DNA from: JAOUJD01 sp964353935
GTDB taxonomy: Bacteria > Pseudomonadota > Gammaproteobacteria > Burkholderiales > Burkholderiaceae_F
Direction of reading: 5' to 3'
Length of the DNA: 27,480 bases
NCBI GenBank assembly: GCA_964353935.1
Contig: CAYGXL010000020.1
Coordinates: 1 to 27,480 of the forward strand
The position numbers were made by a program, and so were the translations under genes. Each line of letters opens with the position of its first letter. Position 1 is the stretch's first letter. The notes under the pieces are model-generated. The model did no database searches, had not been told where the DNA came from, and worked only from the letters and a program-made list of their open reading frames with translations. Positions 14,294 through 22,013 of this stretch are shown in pieces.

Positions 14294-15968
14294 GGTCGCC
14301 CTCCCAGACGCTGTAGCGGTCGCGGCCCGTGCGCTTGGACGCGTACAGGGCCTCGTCGGCGCGCTGGACCAGCTCGTTCGAGTCACCGAAGTCGTTCGAC
14401 TCGCACAGGCCAACGCTGAGGGTCACCGCCAGGTCATCGCCGAACTCCGACCAGTTCCAGCCGCGGACCACGCGGACCAGGCGCTCGACGGCGGCAACGG
14501 CGGCGCCGTTCTCGCTGTCGGAGATCAGCAGCGCGAACTCGTCGCCCCCCAGCCGCGCCGCGAAGTCGGTGTCGCGCAGGTTGGCGCGGATCAGCTGGCC
14601 GAGCTGCCTGAGCACCGCGTCGCCCGTCAGGTGCGAGTGCTGGTCGTTGATCTGCTTGAACTCGTCGATGTCGGCGGCGACGAGGCCGAAGCGCAGGGCG
14701 CCCGCGCGCGCCTGCGCGCACCAGTGCTCGAACTCCTTCGTGAAGGCGCGGCGATTCGCCAGGCCCGTCAGTTCGTCTTCCAGCGCGAGGCGCTCGAGGC
14801 TCGAGCGCGACTGCTCGAGGTCGCGCGTGCGCTGGTGCAGGTCTTCCGTCTGCGAGCGCAGCCGGTGCAGTTCCTTGCGCGCCTCGTAGAGCCGCGCGCG
14901 CTGCTCGCTCAACCGGCCGTCGAGCCGCGACTTCACCGCGACGAAGCGCTTGTGGTGCAGCAGCGCCGGCTGGTAATCGCTGCGCGCCTCGAAGAGCGCC
15001 GACAGCCGCTCGTGCGCGTCGGCGGGTCGCCGCAGGTCGCCAAGTTCCTCGGCCCGTCGCATGGCCGGCAGGAGCGTCGCCATGCCCTCCTTGTCGCGGC
15101 CCGCGGCGACGAGGTGATAGCCGAGCTCGAGCCGGGCCTGCACCTCGCGCAGCGTGAAGCCGCCGCGCGCCGCGTCGTCGGCGGCCGCGGTGAGGTCCTC
15201 GAGCCCCTCCTTGAACCTCCCGAGCCAGCAGCGCGCCGAACCGAGCAGGGTCCGCGCCGCGATCGCGTTCGCGCGGTCGCCCGTCCCCTCCAGCACCTCC
15301 AGCGCAACCTCGAAGTGCTCCGCCGCGTCGGCCATGCGTGTCGCCACCGTCGCAGCGTTGCCGGCCATGGCGGCGCGCAGGCCTTCGCTCGCGTCGACCT
15401 GGCCAAACTGCATGATCACGAGCCCTTCGTCCGCCGCTGATCCGGAGGGCAGATCGAGCGCCGCGCGCAGCGAGGCGCGCGCGGCCTCGAAGTCGCCGAG
15501 CATCGTGTGGACCGTCGACTGGTGCACCAGCACCCGTCGCGCGGCCGCGTTCTCGCCGTGTTCCCGCGCCAGGGTCAGCGCCTGCCCGAAGCCGTCGAGC
15601 GCCTCGCCGTACTCGCCGAGCTCGCAGCAGGCCACGGCCAGCTGCGTGAGCACCTTGCACTGGGCACCAACGTCCTTCTGCGCGGTGTAGAAGCGCTGGG
15701 CCTGCGACAGCTGGCGCATCGCGTCGGTCCAGTCGCCGACCTGCATCAGCGCCGCGCCGGCGACGAAGTGCGCGCGGGCCATCAGCGTGTCGGCCGTGCG
15801 CGCGCGCGCGACGGCCTGCGCGCGCAGCGCGAACACGACCGCGTCGTGCGGGTCGCTGCCGAGCAGCCCCTCGGCGCGCTCGATCAGCGCGTACGGGTCG
15901 ACCTGGTCGGTGGCGCGGCGCGCGACCGGATCGAGCGGCTCGGCGCGCGGCGAGGGCGTGACCGTCAT
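14286..15968 (-). CDS. TPR-GGDEF diguanylate cyclase inside the Anbu/ATP-grasp cluster
   Basis: 560-residue predicted cytosolic protein with no signal peptide or membrane segment. Residues about 25-370 are tandem helical repeats of TPR type (for example DWTDAMRQLSQAQRFYTAQ, EYGEALDGFGQALTLAREHG). A charged coiled-coil (about 345-395) links them to a C-terminal GGDEF domain (about 400-560). The cyclase motif is intact: Asp433 in DIDEFKQIND and GGDEF at 474-478. The product-binding inhibitory site RxxD (RDTD, 465-468) sits exactly five residues before GGDEF. It should make c-di-GMP from two GTP, with the TPR part acting as sensor or docking unit (inference). Its ATG overlaps the ATP-grasp stop (ATGA), and its own stop overlaps the alpha-E start by 8 bp, so it is an integral part of this operon. 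Reading upstream of 15968 would only enter the shadow of the ATP-grasp gene. Confidence 0.93.
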   Translation of the reverse strand: MTVTPSPRAEPLDPVARRATDQVDPYALIERAEGLLGSDPHDAVVFALRAQAVARARTADTLMARAHFVAGAALMQVGDWTDAMRQLSQAQRFYTAQKDVGAQCKVLTQLAVACCELGEYGEALDGFGQALTLAREHGENAAARRVLVHQSTVHTMLGDFEAARASLRAALDLPSGSAADEGLVIMQFGQVDASEGLRAAMAGNAATVATRMADAAEHFEVALEVLEGTGDRANAIAARTLLGSARCWLGRFKEGLEDLTAAADDAARGGFTLREVQARLELGYHLVAAGRDKEGMATLLPAMRRAEELGDLRRPADAHERLSALFEARSDYQPALLHHKRFVAVKSRLDGRLSEQRARLYEARKELHRLRSQTEDLHQRTRDLEQSRSSLERLALEDELTGLANRRAFTKEFEHWCAQARAGALRFGLVAADIDEFKQINDQHSHLTGDAVLRQLGQLIRANLRDTDFAARLGGDEFALLISDSENGAAVAAVERLVRVVRGWNWSEFGDDLAVTLSVGLCESNDFGDSNELVQRADEALYASKRTGRDRYSVWEGDRA

Positions 15969-17377
15969 CGTTCCAGCACCCACGTGTCCTTGGTCCCGCC
16001 GCCCTGCGACGAGTTCACCACCAGCGAACCTTCGCGCAGGGCAACGCGGCACAGTCCTCCGGGCACCGTCACGACATCCCGGCCGGACAGCACGTACGGA
16101 CGCAGGTCGACGTGGCGCGGCGCCAGTCCCGATTCGACGTACGTCGGGCAGGTCGACAGCGCGAGCGTCGGCTGCGCGATGTAGTTGGCCGGATGCGCCT
16201 TCACGCGCGCGGCGAAGTCGCGGCACTCCTCGCGCGTCGCGGCCGGCCCGACCAGCATCCCGTAGCCGCCGGCGCCGTGCACTTCCTTCACCACCAGTTC
16301 GTGGATATGCGCCAGCGTGTAGGCGAGGTCCGCGGGATCGCGACACTTCCAGGTCGGCACGCTCGCCAGGATCGGCTTCTCGCCGAGGTAGAACTCGATC
16401 ATGTCCGGCACGTACGGATAGATCGACTTGTCGTCGGCGATGCCGGTGCCGATCGCGTTGGCCAGCGTCACCCGCCCTGCGCGATACACCGAAAGCAATC
16501 CCGGCACGCCGAGCTGCGAATCGGCGCGGAACGCCAGCGGGTCCATGAAGTCGTCGTCGATCCGCCGGTAGATGATGTCGACGCGCTGCGGTCCGCGCGT
16601 GGTGCGCATGTAGACGTTGCTGTCCTGCACGAACAGGTCCTGGCCCTCGATGAGTTCGATCCCCATCTGCTGGGCGAGGAACGCGTGTTCGAAGTAGGCC
16701 GAGTTGTACATGCCGGGCGTCAGCAGCACGACCGTGGGGTCGTCCACGCCCGTCGGCGCGACCGCGCGCAGGGTGTCGAGCAGCAGGTCGGGATAGTGCG
16801 CCACCGGCGCCACCCGGTTGCGGGCGAACAGGTCCGGAAAGAGCCGCATCATCATCTTGCGGTTTTCCAGCATGTACGACACGCCGCTCGGCACCCGCAG
16901 GTTGTCCTCGAGCACGTAGAACTCGCCCTGCCCGGCGCGGACGACGTCGACGCCGGAGATGTGCGAGTAGATCCCGCCCGGCACATCGACGCCCTGCATC
17001 TCGGGCCGGTACTGCGAGTTCTGGAACACCTGCTCGGCCGGGATGCGGCCGGCACGGACGATGTCCTGCGCGTGATAGACGTCGTGGATGAACCGGTTGA
17101 GCGCGCGCACGCGCTGCTTCAGGCCGGCCTCGAGCTGCCGCCACTCGCCGGCCGGCAGGATGCGGGGGACGACGTCGAACGGGATCAGCCGCTCGGTGCC
17201 GGCGTCGTCGCCATAGACCGCGAAGGTGATGCCGACACGGCGAAAGACGAGGTCGGCCTCCGCGCGCTTGAAGTGCATGGATTCCGGACTCTGTTCGCCC
17301 AGCCAGCGCTCGAACTCGCCGTAGTGCGCGCGAACGACGCTGCCCGGGCCGTACATCTCGTCGTACGCACTGGCCAT
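15965..17377 (-). CDS. Circularly permuted type-2 ATP-grasp protein (COG2308-like), stand-alone
   Basis: 470-residue cytosolic protein of the circularly permuted ATP-grasp family, predicted to form amide or peptide bonds using ATP. Visible landmarks are VYGDDAGTERLIPFDVVPR (54-72), Glu157-Asp158-Asn159 before LRVPSGVSYMLENR, TPGMYNSAYFEHAFLA, YRRIDDDFMDPL, Lys364 followed by the glycine loop GAGGYG (368-373), and the end NSSQGGGTKDTWVLER. The predicted nucleotide-binding residues seem intact, unlike the fused paralogue. ATG 17377 is preferred over the in-frame TTG at 17389 because GGGAAG lies 4 nt before it. First gene of the seven-gene cluster; its stop overlaps the diguanylate cyclase start. 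The upstream leader (17378-17484) must hold the promoter, but no convincing -35/-10 pair was found there. A 10-bp palindrome CCTACGTAGG lies at 17443-17452. Confidence 0.94.
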   Translation of the reverse strand: MASAYDEMYGPGSVVRAHYGEFERWLGEQSPESMHFKRAEADLVFRRVGITFAVYGDDAGTERLIPFDVVPRILPAGEWRQLEAGLKQRVRALNRFIHDVYHAQDIVRAGRIPAEQVFQNSQYRPEMQGVDVPGGIYSHISGVDVVRAGQGEFYVLEDNLRVPSGVSYMLENRKMMMRLFPDLFARNRVAPVAHYPDLLLDTLRAVAPTGVDDPTVVLLTPGMYNSAYFEHAFLAQQMGIELIEGQDLFVQDSNVYMRTTRGPQRVDIIYRRIDDDFMDPLAFRADSQLGVPGLLSVYRAGRVTLANAIGTGIADDKSIYPYVPDMIEFYLGEKPILASVPTWKCRDPADLAYTLAHIHELVVKEVHGAGGYGMLVGPAATREECRDFAARVKAHPANYIAQPTLALSTCPTYVESGLAPRHVDLRPYVLSGRDVVTVPGGLCRVALREGSLVVNSSQGGGTKDTWVLER

Positions 17378-17484
17378 TCGACTTCCCAACGCCTCCCGAT
17401 GGGTCGATGCAGTCTAGCAATATGCGGACCATGGTCTTTGCTCCTACGTAGGCCGCCGGGGCAAGCCATCGCAGTCGACAAGTG

Positions 17485-18003
17485 ATCCCCTGCGCCTGAG
17501 CGGGCTGCGGGGCACCTCGACTCCGCGCGCGTCGACGCGGGCGTCATTCGGCGGGTAGCGCTCCTTGCGGACTCCCAGCTTTCGGGCTGGCGGTGTCGTT
17601 GAGCGCTGCATCTCGCCTCGCGGCTCCGACGCGCTGGCCCGCCGGACTGCCGTGAATGGCACGCCCGCTGTCTGACGCGCGCTGCGCGAGGCACCCCACA
17701 CCCCGCCCAGGCGCCGCCCCTTGTGGCGCGAGAAGAGCGTCCGATGCCCGGGCCTGTCCTCGGCGCTCGGCGCGTCGATCGCGCTGTGGGGTGCCTCGCG
17801 CAGCGCGGCGCCATGCGGCGGGCGTCGCATTCCCGAAGCTGCGGCGGGCCAAGACAGACACCGGCCGGAAGGCACGACCGACGAACCGCGAGAGCTCACT
17901 CCGAAAGCCGCCGGCCCGCAAGGAGTGCGCTGAGTCCAGTGTCGCCCGCCGCGCGTCGCGCGGAGTCGAGGCGCCCCGCAGCGCGGTCGGCGCGCAGGGG
18001 ACT
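17485..18003. repeat. 520-bp imperfect palindrome made of two inverted repeat modules of about 260 bp
   Basis: The 672-bp gap between comEC and the ATP-grasp gene has no supportable gene; this element fills most of it. The left half and the reverse complement of the right half are collinear about a centre near 17743. Paired segments: 17504-17529 with 17957-17982 (26 bp, one mismatch), 17561-17570 with 17916-17925 (perfect), and 17679-17700 with 17785-17806 (22 bp, perfect). Between these, shorter matches stay in register (for example TGGCCCGCCG and ACGCCCGC in both halves). The overall divergence suggests an old inverted duplication. Open frames crossing the element have no recognisable product. 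A further copy of the outer right arm lies at 22311-22372. Confidence 0.85.
17942..18003 (-). repeat. Dispersed repeat copy A (right arm of the palindrome)
   Basis: 62 bp that match 22311-22372 at 61 of 62 positions in the same orientation. It contains a 15-bp hairpin-forming core (CCGCGCG, T, CGCGCGG). The related inverted copy is at about 17485-17545. It lies about 50 bp from the comEC stop. Confidence 0.9.
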
Positions 18004-18049
18004 ACGCGGGCAAGTCCATCGAACACAACAAGTCATGAAATCGCTACGT

Positions 18050-20515
18050 CTAGCCAGCGATGAACGGCTCGATCGGAACCGGTTCCGTCGGATCCTCCTC
18101 GGCCTCGGCGTCGGCTTCCGCACGCGGCCCCGGCCGGTTGTGCCAGTAGCGCACGCCCTCGGTGCGCCATGCACTACGGCGGGTGTCGCCGCCGGGCCGC
18201 ATGCGCCATTGCAGTGCACCGGCGTGATCGGTCCTCCGCAACACGATGCCGGCCTCCGCGTAGCGTGCCGCCACGCCCGCGTCCGGGTGGCCGTAGCGAT
18301 TGCGGTACCCCGCCTGCGCGACGGCGTCGCGCGCGCCGAGCGCGGCCAGCAGCTTCGCGCTCGACGAGAAACGGCTGCCGTGATGCGGCGCCATCATCCA
18401 GTCCGCCGCCAGCCCGGGCCAGTGCGCCAGGATCGCCGCCTCTTCGGCGATGCCGATGTCTCCGGTGAGCAGCACCCGGCGGGACCCCGCGACGACCAGC
18501 ACCACGCAACTCATCGCATTGGTCGTGCGGCGGCGGTCGTAGTCCGCCGCGGGTGGATGAAGCACGGTGAACTCCATCGCCCCCTCGGACCAGCGCTGTC
18601 CCGCTTCACAGCGCTCGACGGCGTGACCATCGAACATCGGGTGCGACGGCGCGATCGAGCTGATCACGCGCCGCGCCGGGACGCCGCGCAGGAGTGCGGC
18701 GGTGCCGCCCGAGTGATCGCTGTCGAGGTGCGAAACGACCAGCCCGTCGAGCCGCGCGATGCCGCGATGGCGCAGGTACGGCAGCACGATTCGTTCGCCG
18801 GCGTCGGAGTCGCTCGAGTAGCGCGGCCCGGTGTCGTAGAGCCAGGCGCGGTCGCGCGCCTCGACGAGGATCGCCGATCCCTGGCCGACGTCGAGCGCGG
18901 TCACCCACAGTTCGCCGGCGCCCGGCCGCTCGGGCGGCCAGACGAAGAGCGGCAGCGCGATGGCCGCGCCGAACCAGCGGGCCGGCCATCCCGGCGGCGC
19001 GAGCAGCCACGCGATGCCAACCACCGCCAGCGCGATCGCGGGCCACGGCGGGGTGGCCACCGCCCGCGCCGAACCGGGCCACGCCGCGGTCCACGCCAGC
19101 CACATCGCCAGCGCCTCGAAGACCGCGTGGGCCACACCCAGCAAGGCGCCGGCGACGACACCGAACGCCGGGGGCAGCGAGGCAAGCGCGCCCGCGACCA
19201 ACGCCAGCGGCGTCACGATCCAGCTCACCACCGGGATCGCGACCGCGTTGGCGATCGGTGAGACCAGCGACAACTGGTGGAACAGCACGACGGTCGCGGG
19301 CATCAGCGCGAGCGTGACGGCGACCTGCACGCGCGCGCCGGCGGCGAGCGCGCGGCGCCACGCGGGCACGGCGCGGTTCTCCACGCGTCCGTGCACCACC
19401 CACACGATCGCGGCCACCGCGCCGAACGACAGCCAGAAGCCGGCGGCGAGCACGGCCCACGGATCGACCACACACACGACCGCGGCTGCGAGCCCGAGCG
19501 ACGCGCCGATCCCGATGCGCGCGTGCGCGAGCCACGCACCGGCGACCACGGCGAGCATCAGCACCGTGCGCTGCGCGGGAATGCCCCAACCGGCGAGCAG
19601 CGCGTAGCCGACCGCGGCAGCGAGGCCCGCGACCACGCCGGCCATCTGCGCCGGGACGCGCCCGACGAGCGCCGGGGTCCGCCGCCAGACGGAGGCAACG
19701 CACCACCCGGCGAGGCTCGCGATCATCGTGATGTGCAGTCCCGAGATGCTGACGAGGTGCGAGATCCCGGTGCGGTTGAACAACGTCCAGTCCTGCGCGG
19801 TGATCGCGCGCTGGTCGCCGAGGATCAGCGCCATCAGGACGCCGCCGTAGCGCCGCGATTCGAGCATCGGCGCCAGCCGGTCGCGCAGCGCGTGGCGCGC
19901 GCGCTCGGCCAGCAGGCCGGGCCGATCGACGCGTGGATCGACCAGGCTCGGCACTGGATCGCGTCGACCGGTGCGCACCGCACCGGTCGCGCGCAGGTTG
20001 CGTTCGAGCAGCCAGGCTTCGAGGTCGAAACCGCCTGGATTCTGCACGCCGTGGGGCCGCTTCAGCCGCACCGCGAACTGCCAGCGCTCGGCCGGTCGCA
20101 ACTCGGGCCACTCGCTGTACCAGCCGAGCAGCAATCGCCGCGGCACCGTGACGCCGGGCGTCAGTACCTGCTCGACATCGAACTCGAAGCGCACGCCGCG
20201 TTCGAGGCGCGCGGGCAGCGACGACACCACGCCCTCGACCACGATGTCTCGGCCCTCGTCGGCGAACGGCAACTCGTCCGCAAGCCGGAGCGTCGACTGT
20301 GCGGCGGCGTAGGCGAACCCGGCGGCCGCCGCGGCCATGACGAGCAGGAGCGCCCGCGCGTGGGCCGTCTCGGCACGCGGCGCGAGCAGCGCTCCCGGCA
20401 TGGACACGGCGGCCAGGGCCGCCACCGCGCCGATAGCCTGGAGCGACGGCAACTCGGCCTGCCACTGCAGCACGCACACGCCGGCGACGAAGGCAAGCAG
20501 CGCGGCGAAGCGCAT
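18050..20515 (-). CDS. comEC: ComEC/Rec2 DNA-uptake channel
   Basis: 821-residue inner-membrane protein that passes single-stranded DNA into the cytoplasm during natural transformation. An N-terminal pair of hydrophobic segments is followed by an OB-like soluble domain (about 85-200: VVEGVVSSLPARLERGVRFEFDVEQV). The multi-helix competence domain (about 225-510) contains FNRTGISHLVSISGLHITMIA and AQRTVLMLAVVAG. The C-terminal metallo-beta-lactamase-like domain (about 535-790) has HLDSDH at 596-601, LLTGDIG and APHHGSRFSSS, so the nuclease-type metal site appears intact. Full family length with no frameshift. ATG at 20515, 15 bp after tatD on the same strand, hence probably one transcript. The 3' side runs into the palindromic repeat. 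Pilus and ComEA-type genes needed for uptake are not in the window. Confidence 0.96.
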   Translation of the reverse strand: MRFAALLAFVAGVCVLQWQAELPSLQAIGAVAALAAVSMPGALLAPRAETAHARALLLVMAAAAAGFAYAAAQSTLRLADELPFADEGRDIVVEGVVSSLPARLERGVRFEFDVEQVLTPGVTVPRRLLLGWYSEWPELRPAERWQFAVRLKRPHGVQNPGGFDLEAWLLERNLRATGAVRTGRRDPVPSLVDPRVDRPGLLAERARHALRDRLAPMLESRRYGGVLMALILGDQRAITAQDWTLFNRTGISHLVSISGLHITMIASLAGWCVASVWRRTPALVGRVPAQMAGVVAGLAAAVGYALLAGWGIPAQRTVLMLAVVAGAWLAHARIGIGASLGLAAAVVCVVDPWAVLAAGFWLSFGAVAAIVWVVHGRVENRAVPAWRRALAAGARVQVAVTLALMPATVVLFHQLSLVSPIANAVAIPVVSWIVTPLALVAGALASLPPAFGVVAGALLGVAHAVFEALAMWLAWTAAWPGSARAVATPPWPAIALAVVGIAWLLAPPGWPARWFGAAIALPLFVWPPERPGAGELWVTALDVGQGSAILVEARDRAWLYDTGPRYSSDSDAGERIVLPYLRHRGIARLDGLVVSHLDSDHSGGTAALLRGVPARRVISSIAPSHPMFDGHAVERCEAGQRWSEGAMEFTVLHPPAADYDRRRTTNAMSCVVLVVAGSRRVLLTGDIGIAEEAAILAHWPGLAADWMMAPHHGSRFSSSAKLLAALGARDAVAQAGYRNRYGHPDAGVAARYAEAGIVLRRTDHAGALQWRMRPGGDTRRSAWRTEGVRYWHNRPGPRAEADAEAEEDPTEPVPIEPFIAG

Positions 20516-20530
20516 CGCGGAAAGCGAACG

Positions 20531-21340
20531 TCAGCCGGATGAAGCGGCCAGCCAGGCCCCGAGGCGCGGCAACGCCGCGACCGCATTGGCGCGGTTCTGC
20601 GCCGCGAGCGCGGGAAGCGAGACGCCCCGCAACTCGGCGAGCTGCTGTGCGATGCGCGGCAGGTGCACCGGTTCGTTGCGCTCGACCTCGCCGCCGTCGC
20701 GCAGCCACTCGGGCGGGATGTACGGTGCGTCGGTCTCCAGCACCCAGCCGTGGTCGGGCACCTCGCGCGCGTGGCGGCGGATGCGCTGCGAGCCGCTGTA
20801 CGTCATCGCCCCGCCGAACCCGAGCCGGAAGCCGCGCGCGAGGAACTGATCTGCCTGCTGCTCGCTGCCGTTGAACGCGTGGATGATCCCGCCCGGCACG
20901 TCGATCGCGCGCAGGTGCTTCAACAGCAGGTCCGCGGAACGGCGCACGTGGACGATCACCGGCAGCCCGAAGTCGCGCGCGACCTTCAGCTGCTCGCGGT
21001 AGAACCACTGCTGCCGCGCGGGATCGAGCCCCGGTTCGAAGAGATCGATGCCGATCTCGCCGATCGCGACGAAGCGGGGATCGTCGAGCGCGGCCGGCAC
21101 CATGGCCCGCAGCCGCTCGACGTCGGACGGCTGGGCGTCGGCGAGCCACAGCGGATGGATGCCGAGCGCGTAGGCGAAGCCGTGCTGCCGCGCGACCGCG
21201 GCGGCCTTGTCGCGCTCATCGACGTGACCGGTCGGCATCACGACCATCGACACGCCCGCCGCCCGCGCGCGCTCGACGACGGCGTCGCGGTCCGCGTCGA
21301 ACTCGTCCGCGTCGAGGTGGCAATGGGTGTCGATCCACAT
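20531..21340 (-). CDS. tatD: TatD family metal-dependent deoxyribonuclease
   Basis: 269-residue TIM-barrel hydrolase of the TatD family, a 3'-5' exonuclease with roles in DNA repair or turnover. All expected metal ligands are visible: His6 and His8 (DTHCHLD), Glu95 (GEIGID), His131 (IVHVRRS), His154 (IIHAFNG) and Asp204 (LETDAPY). It ends at the usual family length (IAQQLAELRGVSLPALAAQNRANAV). Several TatD paralogues usually occur per genome, so it could equally be named ycfH; the symbol is a family label. The start codon has no Shine-Dalgarno; a weak TACACT hexamer lies 8 nt upstream (21349-21354, minus). 15 bp separate it from comEC downstream. Divergent from the DUF2062 gene. Confidence 0.94.
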   Translation of the reverse strand: MWIDTHCHLDADEFDADRDAVVERARAAGVSMVVMPTGHVDERDKAAAVARQHGFAYALGIHPLWLADAQPSDVERLRAMVPAALDDPRFVAIGEIGIDLFEPGLDPARQQWFYREQLKVARDFGLPVIVHVRRSADLLLKHLRAIDVPGGIIHAFNGSEQQADQFLARGFRLGFGGAMTYSGSQRIRRHAREVPDHGWVLETDAPYIPPEWLRDGGEVERNEPVHLPRIAQQLAELRGVSLPALAAQNRANAVAALPRLGAWLAASSG

Positions 21341-21402
21341 GGCGTTCGAGTGTACGCAGCGGTCCGCGCGCCCGGCGCACGGCGACGCCCCTGCCCCGTC
21401 AC

Positions 21403-21408
21403 TACAAT
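21403..21408 (+). promoter_or_regulatory. Candidate -10 element of the DUF2062 gene (possibly leaderless)
   Basis: TACAAT, five of six consensus bases, ends 6 nt before the ATG, so the predicted +1 is the A of the start codon. There is no Shine-Dalgarno. Spacing is identical to that before mtfA and the RpfE-like gene. Confidence 0.4.
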
Positions 21409-21414
21409 CCGCGC

Positions 21415-21972
21415 ATGCCGCGCAAACTCTTTCGCAAATTCATGCCGAGCGTGGACAAGGTCCGCGAGGTGAAGGCACTGTCGCTGTTCGGCGATGCGCT
21501 CTTCCACCCGGCGCTCTGGCACCTGAATCGCCGCTCGGCCGCGGGCGGGGTGGCGGTGGGCCTGTTCTGCGGACTGATCCCGGGCCCGCTGCAAGTACTC
21601 GGCGCCGCCATCGTCTGCCTGGTGGCGCGCGTCAACCTGCCGGTGGCGATCGTCTCGACCTTCTACACCAACCCCTTCACGATCGTTCCGCTGTACCTGC
21701 TCGCCTACCAGATCGGCAGCTTCGTGATGGGCGCCGGCGGCGGGAAGCCGGCCGCGCCGCCGCCTGAGTGGGACTGGAGCGCGATGGTCGCGTCGGCCAA
21801 CGCGATCGGCGAGTGGATGCTGGGGCTGGGCGCCCCGCTCGCGCTCGGCGTCTTCCTGCTGGCCTGCATGCTTTCAGCGACCGGCTACTTCCTCGTGCGC
21901 GTCGGGTGGAGCATGTACCTGCGCAGGGCGTGGCAGAAGCGCAAACAGCGCCGCGGGGGCGGTTCGGTCTGA
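21415..21972 (+). CDS. DUF2062 domain membrane protein
   Basis: 185-residue inner-membrane protein of the DUF2062 family, whose function is unknown. The family hallmark is visible: SAAGGVAVGLFCGLIPGPLQVLGAAIVCLVARVNLPVAIVSTFYTNPFTIVPLYLLAYQIG (about 40-101), two hydrophobic helices around the conserved YTNPFT motif. After a Pro/Gly loop (about 110-122, facing the other side) a third membrane helix follows (LGAPLALGVFLLACMLSATGYFLVRVGW, about 142-169). A strongly basic C-terminus (RRAWQKRKQRRGGG) suggests a cytoplasmic end. In proteobacteria this gene often sits near competence (comEC) or lipoprotein-export genes, as here. The start is fixed by the -10-like hexamer directly upstream and by the basic N-terminus MPRKLFRKFMPS, typical of the family. 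Confidence 0.9.
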   Translation: MPRKLFRKFMPSVDKVREVKALSLFGDALFHPALWHLNRRSAAGGVAVGLFCGLIPGPLQVLGAAIVCLVARVNLPVAIVSTFYTNPFTIVPLYLLAYQIGSFVMGAGGGKPAAPPPEWDWSAMVASANAIGEWMLGLGAPLALGVFLLACMLSATGYFLVRVGWSMYLRRAWQKRKQRRGGGSV

Positions 21973-22013
21973 AGGTGCAGTCGATCGACTCGTGACGGCG
22001 GACAGGAGGGAAG

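Noticed and set aside
14286..17432. One open frame of 1048 codons that would look like a large N-terminal fusion to the GGDEF protein
   Set aside because: Only the last 560 codons (from 15968) have protein-like sequence. The first part is an Arg/Ala/Gly-rich shadow of the ATP-grasp gene in another frame of the same strand.
17443..17452. Perfect 10-bp palindrome CCTACGTAGG upstream of the ATP-grasp gene as an operator
   Set aside because: A 10-bp palindrome is expected many times by chance in 27 kb, and no second half-site or promoter pair supports it. Kept only as a note in the gene entry.
17485..18003. Insertion sequence
   Set aside because: No transposase frame, no clear target-site duplication, and the two arms are too diverged for recent IS terminal repeats. 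Called a repeat only.
17544..18026. 160-codon minus-strand open frame (and overlapping plus-strand frames) inside the palindrome
   Set aside because: The frames are made of the inverted repeat itself, show no domain or ribosome site, and similar short phrases appear at the solo copy near 22311. Best explained as repeat DNA, not a gene.
18606..21149. 847-codon open frame on the minus strand
   Set aside because: It overlaps comEC and tatD out of frame and is extremely Arg/Ala-rich with no motifs; typical of high-GC shadow frames.
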